From positions 62,001-126,000 of the forward strand of contig CAVWQI010000008.1 of assembly GCA_963757185.1 (NCBI GenBank): a DNA stretch of 64,000 nucleotides, read 5' to 3'. The DNA is from JAQBQB01 sp963757185 (GTDB taxonomy: Bacteria > Gemmatimonadota > Gemmatimonadetes > Gemmatimonadales > Gemmatimonadaceae). This document shows, one piece after another, positions 59,010 through 64,000 of this stretch; within the stretch, counting starts at the first letter, position 1; each line of letters opens with the position of its first letter. The notes under the pieces were generated by a model. That model was given only the letters and a program-made list of their open reading frames with translations. It had not been told where the DNA came from and searched no databases. The position numbers and the translations under genes are program-made.

Positions 59010-61427
59010 ATGGCCAGCGTCGCCGAAATCTTCCAAACGATGGAGTACGGTCCGGCGCCGGAGAGCGACAAGGAAGCGCTCACCTGGCTCGCCAAGCACG
59101 AACGCGTGTTCGGGCACTACATCGACGGCGCGTGGACCGAGCCGGGTTCGATGTTCGAGGTGATCAATCCCTCGACGGCGAAGACGATTGCGCGCGTCAC
59201 CAACGGCACGGCGGCCGAAGTCGATACCGCGGTTCGGGCCGCGCGCGCGGCGCTCCCGAAGTGGAAGGCCCTCACACCGCACGCCCGTGCGCGCTACCTG
59301 TACGCGCTCGCTCGCGGCGTCCAGAAACATTCGCGTCTGCTCGCCGTGCTCGAGAGCATGGACAACGGCAAGTCGATCCGCGAGACGCGCGACATCGACA
59401 TCCCGCTCGTATCCCGCCACTTCTACCATCACGCCGGCTGGGCGCAGCTCCTCGACACCGAATTCGCCGGCTACGAGGCGGTCGGCGTCGTCGGGCAGAT
59501 CATTCCCTGGAACTTCCCGCTGCTCATGCTCGCGTGGAAGATCGCGCCCGCGTTGGCGGCCGGTAACACGATCATTCTAAAGCCGGCCGAGTTTACGCCG
59601 ATGACCGCGCTGGCGTTCGCGGAAATCGTGGAACAGGCGGGGCTGCCGCCCGGCGTCGTGAACATCATCACCGGCGACGGGTCGACGGGCGCGGCGATCG
59701 TCGAACATCCCGAAGTCGACAAAATCGCGTTCACCGGCTCGACGGAAGTCGGTCGCATCATTCGCCGCGCGACAGCCGGCTCGGGCAAGAAGCTGAGCCT
59801 CGAGCTCGGCGGAAAGAGTCCGTTCATCGTCTACGACGACGCGGATCTCGACAGCGTCGTCGAAGGCGTGGTCGACGCGATCTGGTTCAACCAAGGGCAA
59901 GTGTGCTGCGCGGGCTCCCGTTTGCTCGTGCAGGAAGGCGTCGCCGACCGCTTGGTGAACAAGCTGCGCGCGCGGATGGAGAAGCTTCGAGTCGGCGCGC
60001 CGCTCGACAAAGCGGTGGACATGGGTGCGATCGTCGCGCCGGTGCAGCTCGAGCGCATTCGCGGGTTGGTGAAGCAAGGCGTGGACGAAGGCGCGACGAT
60101 GTGGCAGCCGTCGTGGGCGTGTCCCACCGAAGGCTACTTCTATCCGCCGACGCTGTTCACCGACGTGCAGCCGTCGTCGACGATCGCGCAGGTCGAGATC
60201 TTCGGCCCCGTGTTGGTGACGATGACCTTCCGCACGCCGGAGGAGTCGGTCGCCCTCGCGAACAACACGCCGTACGGGCTCGCGGCGAGCCTGTGGACGG
60301 AGAGCATCAACCTCGCGCTCGACATCGCGCCGAAGATCAAGGCCGGCGTCGTGTGGGTGAACTCCACGAATCTGTTCGACGCGGCCGCGGGTTTCGGTGG
60401 ATATCGGGAGAGCGGATTCGGACGAGAGGGCGGCCGCGAGGGGATGTGGGAGTATCTGGTTTCTCAGGTCTCCGGTCACAGGTCTCCGGTCTCCGAGGGA
60501 ACGGCGAAGCGGCCAGCAGAGAGTCCGCTTGCAGCTCCCCGGAGACCCGAGACCGGAGACCGGAGTCCTGTTGCCGAACCAACCATCGACCGCACTCCCA
60601 AGCTGTTCATCTCGGGCAAACAGGTGCGACCCGATCAGGGATACACCCGTCGGATTCTCTCGCCGAGTGGGGCGCTGGTCGGCGAATCGCCGGAGGGGAA
60701 TCGGAAAGACATCCGCAACGCCGTGGAGGCGGCGCAGGCCGCCGCGAGCGCGTGGGGGCGGTCTACCGGACACAACCGCGGACAGATCCTGTACTACATC
60801 GCCGAGAATCTCTCGACGCGCGCCAAGGAGTTCGCGGGCCGGATCGATGAGATGACCGAGTGCGGCGGACGGCGCGCCAAGCGAGAGGTCGACGCATCGA
60901 TCGAACGGCTGTTCACATACGCGGCGTGGGCCGACAAGTACGACGGCGCGGTGCACAGCGTGCCGATCCGCGGTGTGTCCATCGCCATGAACGAGCCCAT
61001 CGGCGTGATCGGTGTCGCGTGTCCCGACGAGTTTCCATTCCTCGGGCTGATCTCCTTGGTCGGCCCCGCGATGGCCACCGGCAACACGACAATCGTGATC
61101 CCGTCGCAGCATCACCCGCTCGCCGCGACCGACTTCTATTCAGTGCTCGAGACCTCGGACGTTCCGGGCGGCGTGATCAACATCGTCACCGGCGACAAGG
61201 ACGCGTTGGCGAAGGTGCTGGCGGAGCACGACGACGTCGAGGCTGTCTGGTACTTCGGGCACCGAGAGGGCGTCAAGGCCGTCGAGCTGGCGTCCGCCTC
61301 GAACATGAAGCGCACCTGGGCCGCCTGGCACGGTCGCGACTGGCTCGATCGAACCGAAGGCGAGGGTAAGGAGTTTCTTCGGGCGGCCACGCAGGTCAAG
61401 AACGTCTGGGTGCCTTACGGCGAGTGA
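59010..61427 (+). CDS. ALDH16-like aldehyde dehydrogenase with a second, incomplete ALDH domain
   Basis: An 805-residue protein. The first ALDH domain (about 1-480) is complete: PWNFPLLMLAWKIAPALAAGNTIILKPAE, FTGSTEVGR, catalytic Glu in LELGGKSPF, and catalytic Cys299 in FNQGQVCCAGSR. A linker of about 35 residues (486-520) is encoded by an inverted repeat. The second domain (about 525-805) has ALDH N-terminal features (LFISGKQVRPDQGYTRRILSPSG, EPIGVIGVACPDEFPFLGLISLVGPAMATGNTTIV) but ends before a catalytic Cys region. The same two-domain design with a pseudo-domain is known in the ALDH16 family, and bacterial deoC neighbours are usual. It probably oxidises acetaldehyde to acetate. Confidence 0.92.
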   Translation: MASVAEIFQTMEYGPAPESDKEALTWLAKHERVFGHYIDGAWTEPGSMFEVINPSTAKTIARVTNGTAAEVDTAVRAARAALPKWKALTPHARARYLYALARGVQKHSRLLAVLESMDNGKSIRETRDIDIPLVSRHFYHHAGWAQLLDTEFAGYEAVGVVGQIIPWNFPLLMLAWKIAPALAAGNTIILKPAEFTPMTALAFAEIVEQAGLPPGVVNIITGDGSTGAAIVEHPEVDKIAFTGSTEVGRIIRRATAGSGKKLSLELGGKSPFIVYDDADLDSVVEGVVDAIWFNQGQVCCAGSRLLVQEGVADRLVNKLRARMEKLRVGAPLDKAVDMGAIVAPVQLERIRGLVKQGVDEGATMWQPSWACPTEGYFYPPTLFTDVQPSSTIAQVEIFGPVLVTMTFRTPEESVALANNTPYGLAASLWTESINLALDIAPKIKAGVVWVNSTNLFDAAAGFGGYRESGFGREGGREGMWEYLVSQVSGHRSPVSEGTAKRPAESPLAAPRRPETGDRSPVAEPTIDRTPKLFISGKQVRPDQGYTRRILSPSGALVGESPEGNRKDIRNAVEAAQAAASAWGRSTGHNRGQILYYIAENLSTRAKEFAGRIDEMTECGGRRAKREVDASIERLFTYAAWADKYDGAVHSVPIRGVSIAMNEPIGVIGVACPDEFPFLGLISLVGPAMATGNTTIVIPSQHHPLAATDFYSVLETSDVPGGVINIVTGDKDALAKVLAEHDDVEAVWYFGHREGVKAVELASASNMKRTWAAWHGRDWLDRTEGEGKEFLRAATQVKNVWVPYGE
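60466..60567. repeat. Inverted repeat inside the aldehyde dehydrogenase gene
   Basis: The left arm (60466-60496) has two GGTCTCCGGTC units. The right arm (60536-60567) has the complementary GACCGGAGACC units. The spacer is 39 bp. The element keeps the reading frame and encodes the Ser/Arg/Pro-rich linker between the two dehydrogenase domains. Confidence 0.8.
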
Positions 61428-61515
61428 CGCCAGAACATTGATTAGAAGCTGATTCGGGAACGCCCGCCCATCCTCCAGTAGCTCGCGCCGCGATGCGGCG
61501 CATCGAGTTCAATTC

Positions 61516-64000
61516 ATGAGTTTTCGCGCGACGACCGCGGTTGCATTGACAGCCGCTGCACTCCTCGCTTGCCACGACTCGACTACCGTCCCGCATACGC
61601 CGACGTCGATCGTCGTCGTATCGGGCAACAACCAGTCGGCGAACGTGGCGACGGCGCTCGATTCGGCGCTCGTCGTGCGCGTGCTCGACGGCGCCGGGAA
61701 GTCGGTGAGCGGTGTTTCGCTCACGTGGACGGTAGTCGGCGGAGGGTCGTTGAGCGCCACGACGTCGACGACCGACAACAACGGGTTGTCCTCGATCCAC
61801 TGGACATTGTCGCCGGCCGTCGGCGCGCAGGTCGTGACGGTCACGAGCGCGCAGGTTGGCGGGGCGTCCGCGTCGTTCGTCGCGGGAAACGGGCCGACGA
61901 TCATGGGAACGGTGACATCGATCCCCGTGAACCCGTTCGGCGCCACCTTCTCCCGGTCGCCGCTGCACGTCGGGTTGGCCGCCCACACGAGAGGCGCCGC
62001 GCCGAACGGCCCGCGATCGAACCGGATCGTGATCGGATTCAAGAGCGCGGCGCTCGGGTTGGCGCCCGCGGGCTCAGCGTCGTATCGCACAATGGCGACC
62101 GCGCGGTCGGCCGGCGCGCGGCTCAACGACAGGGTTTCCGCGCTCGCGGCACGGCACGGGTTCCGGCGGACCGAGGTGTCGCCGGCGATCCTCGCGGCGC
62201 GCCTCACCATAGATGATACCGGGCGGATCGCGTCGGTCATCGACGCGCTTCGCGGCGAAGCGGACGTGGCGTACGTCGAGCGCGAGGCGACACTCACCAT
62301 CCGGGACGCGCCGCCCTCCCGCGTCGCCGATGTAAGAGCGTTCGCGAACGCGCGAACGTGGGAGGCCGCGTCGCCGACACCGTCGAAGAACGCGGTGGCC
62401 ACGCTGATCCCCAACGATCACTACTATCCGTACGAGATGTGGGCGGCGAACATGGTCGACCTGCCGAAAGCATGGGCGGTCACGACTGGGAGCGCGAGCG
62501 TCACCGTCGCCGTGCTCGACATGGGCGTGCGCTTCGAGCACCCGAGCATCGCCCCGAATCTCACCACCGACGGCTACGACTTCGTGACCGGGTTCGCGTT
62601 CGATTCGACGAACGTGAATTGCGACGATGAAAAGCCGTTCTCGTTCAACACGACCGCGGGCGACGGCGACGGGCCGGATCCCGACCCCACCGACGTCGAC
62701 GACATCGCCTTCGACCAGTTCGCCGGTTGCTGGTTCCACGTGTCGGCGGGCGATCACGGGCTATGGACGGCGGGAATCATCGGGGCCGTCGGCAATCAGG
62801 GCATCGGCGTCGCCGGGGTGAACTGGAACGTGAAGATCCGACCCGTGCGCGTCCTCGACATCACCGGCTCCGGATCCTTCTTCGACATCGCGCAGGGACT
62901 GTTGTACGCGGCCGGGCTGCCCGCGCTCGGCGCCAACGGCGCGATGGTGCAGACGACGCAGGCCCCGATCGTCAACATCAGCTTGGGCGGCGGGTTCGAC
63001 GATCCCGTGATGCGAGACGCGGTCACGGCGGCGTCGAACGCCGGAACGCTGATCGTCGCGTCGGCGGGCAACAACGGATCGGACGAGCAGTCCCCGACGT
63101 ATCCCGCCGCTTATCCGGGAGTAATGGCCGTAGCTGCCGTCGGGATGGACGGCGCGCTCGCCACCTACACGAACGCGGGGACGAACATTTCGGTCGCCGC
63201 TCCCGGCGGTGACTTCCGTCTCGACGACAACGGCGGCGGCGGCGTCATCGGACCGGGCTGGGATTTCGAGTTTGGCGAACCACAGTTCATCATCGGCTAC
63301 GGAACGTCGGCGTCGGCGCCGTTCGTTTCGGGCATCGCCGCGCTGTTGCTGTCGCAGGGCCACCTCAACGCGGCGCAACTGCGGTCACGCATCGAGCAAT
63401 TCGCGACGCGGCCCGCCGGCTCGTCGCGCAGCGACTCGTTCGGATGGGGAATCGTGAATGCCTACAACGCGCTCACGCAAACGACCGGGCCCGTGCGTCA
63501 GGCGAGCGCTCGACTCGTCGACGCGACAACGGGAGCGGTCGCGCGAACCACCACGGTGAACGCCGACGGCAGCTTCGCGTTCGCCAAGCTCACGGGCGGA
63601 TCGAGCTATTACCTGCAGGCGGGCGAGGACGAGGCGGGCGACGGATTGATCGGCGTGCCCGGACGGCGCTTCACCGTCGCGGGCGGCCTCGGAAACGCGA
63701 CGGTGTTCAACGTCGGCGACGGCGCCAAATCGGTCGCCCTCGCTCTCGGCCTGCCGTTCGAATCCGAGCCGAACGACGACGTTCAGCACGCCAATCTGCT
63801 CACGGTCGGCAGCTACGTCGTCGGAAACATCACGACGCCCGACGTGAACGACGTCTATCGGGTGCCGATCGCTACAGCGGGGACGTACACGTTCGAAACG
63901 ACGGGACTCGTCGGATCGTGCGGGCTCGGCATCGAGCTCGACACGTTCCTGAGCGTGACCTCCGCGACGGCGGGGGCCGTCGGCTCGAACGACAACATCA
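61516..64000 (+). CDS. Subtilisin-like (S8) serine protease lipoprotein, 3' end outside window
   Basis: An exported protease with lipobox AALLAC (Cys near residue 19). At least 828 residues are visible. Residues about 28-130 form a bacterial Ig-like domain (SIVVVSGNNQSANVATALDSALVVRVLDGAGKSVSGVSLTWTVVGGGSLS). An inhibitor-like propeptide follows (about 160-270). The catalytic domain has Asp335 (AVLDMGVRFEHP), His414 (GDHGLWTAGIIG), the oxyanion Asn in ASAGNNG and Ser598 (GYGTSASAPFVSG), so it is active. After it come a carboxypeptidase-regulatory-like segment (ARLVDATTGAVARTTTVNADGSFAF) and a PPC-type domain (ESEPNDDVQHANLL...DVNDVYRVPIATAGTYTFET). Start ATG 61516. Confidence 0.95.
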   Translation, partial: MSFRATTAVALTAAALLACHDSTTVPHTPTSIVVVSGNNQSANVATALDSALVVRVLDGAGKSVSGVSLTWTVVGGGSLSATTSTTDNNGLSSIHWTLSPAVGAQVVTVTSAQVGGASASFVAGNGPTIMGTVTSIPVNPFGATFSRSPLHVGLAAHTRGAAPNGPRSNRIVIGFKSAALGLAPAGSASYRTMATARSAGARLNDRVSALAARHGFRRTEVSPAILAARLTIDDTGRIASVIDALRGEADVAYVEREATLTIRDAPPSRVADVRAFANARTWEAASPTPSKNAVATLIPNDHYYPYEMWAANMVDLPKAWAVTTGSASVTVAVLDMGVRFEHPSIAPNLTTDGYDFVTGFAFDSTNVNCDDEKPFSFNTTAGDGDGPDPDPTDVDDIAFDQFAGCWFHVSAGDHGLWTAGIIGAVGNQGIGVAGVNWNVKIRPVRVLDITGSGSFFDIAQGLLYAAGLPALGANGAMVQTTQAPIVNISLGGGFDDPVMRDAVTAASNAGTLIVASAGNNGSDEQSPTYPAAYPGVMAVAAVGMDGALATYTNAGTNISVAAPGGDFRLDDNGGGGVIGPGWDFEFGEPQFIIGYGTSASAPFVSGIAALLLSQGHLNAAQLRSRIEQFATRPAGSSRSDSFGWGIVNAYNALTQTTGPVRQASARLVDATTGAVARTTTVNADGSFAFAKLTGGSSYYLQAGEDEAGDGLIGVPGRRFTVAGGLGNATVFNVGDGAKSVALALGLPFESEPNDDVQHANLLTVGSYVVGNITTPDVNDVYRVPIATAGTYTFETTGLVGSCGLGIELDTFLSVTSATAGAVGSNDNI

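Overview
This is a GC-rich, densely coded bacterial chromosome segment. The gene content points to the phylum Gemmatimonadota, probably a soil-type lineage. The pointers are PadR-regulated FtsX-like permeases with a long N-terminal prefix, a TIGR02999-type ECF sigma factor, a PKN-type Ser/Thr kinase with a TPR tail, a SusC/SusD pair, M13 and paired M16 peptidases, DinB, HEAT-repeat and Yip1 proteins, and many Gram-negative secreted and outer-membrane proteins. This placement is inferred from gene content; no rRNA or marker-gene comparison was possible. No rRNA, tRNA, CRISPR array, integrase or transposase was recognised.

Layout. 1-4.2 kb: minus-strand exported proteins (arylsulfatase cut by the window edge, an outer-membrane protein, a DUF1254/DUF1214 lipoprotein). 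4.4-12 kb: a Tat-exported beta-carbonic anhydrase coupled to an outer-membrane barrel, a zinc alcohol dehydrogenase, a zinc-ribbon protein of unknown function, a decayed gene tail, a DinB protein and a membrane diguanylate cyclase. 12.4-15.2 kb: a minus-strand GntR-slipin-Yip1-zinc ribbon group with a clear promoter/operator. 15.5-20 kb: an ECF sigma / anti-sigma-like / two HEAT-repeat protein operon. 20.2-24.6 kb: PadR, FtsX-like permease and an amino-acid permease. 24.8-35.2 kb: two small secreted proteins, then four consecutive genes of which two are unusual fusions: kinase-M23-aminotransferase, Na+/solute symporter-nucleotidyltransferase, a galactokinase-family GHMP kinase and an exported GH-D-clan glycosidase. 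35.5-37.9 kb: ArsR-methyltransferase fusion and ahcY (SAH recycling). 38.3-43.1 kb: sigma factor, di-haem peroxidase and Ser/Thr kinase. 43.2-47.7 kb: susCD. 48.3-51.2 kb: a second ECF operon with two glycogen-binding-like domain proteins. 51.2-52.5 kb: metK behind a candidate SAM-II-type riboswitch. 52.8-61.4 kb: M13 peptidase, an M16 pair, and deoC with an ALDH16-like dehydrogenase. 61.5 kb to the end: a subtilisin-like protease cut by the window edge.

Functional links. metK and ahcY belong to the SAM cycle. metK has a promoter, an H-type pseudoknot, a duplicated TCGTCGG switch sequence and an intrinsic terminator, which together give a readable SAM-off switch. ahcY follows an ArsR-methyltransferase fusion. 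The 25.9-35.2 kb cluster reads as scavenging (exported glycosidase), uptake (symporter), phosphorylation (GHMP kinase) and nucleotide activation (transferase fused to the symporter). deoC and the aldehyde dehydrogenase fit deoxyribose-phosphate breakdown to acetate.

The non-coding space is dominated by repeats rather than RNA genes. A family of nested palindromic elements, full length about 250-265 bp, occurs five times (two of them partial). A 16-bp minisatellite family occurs at two loci. 9/10-bp GGTGGACCG-type arrays occur at three loci, one of them as long inverted arms. A further hairpin-forming repeat is embedded in frame between the two halves of the aldehyde dehydrogenase gene.
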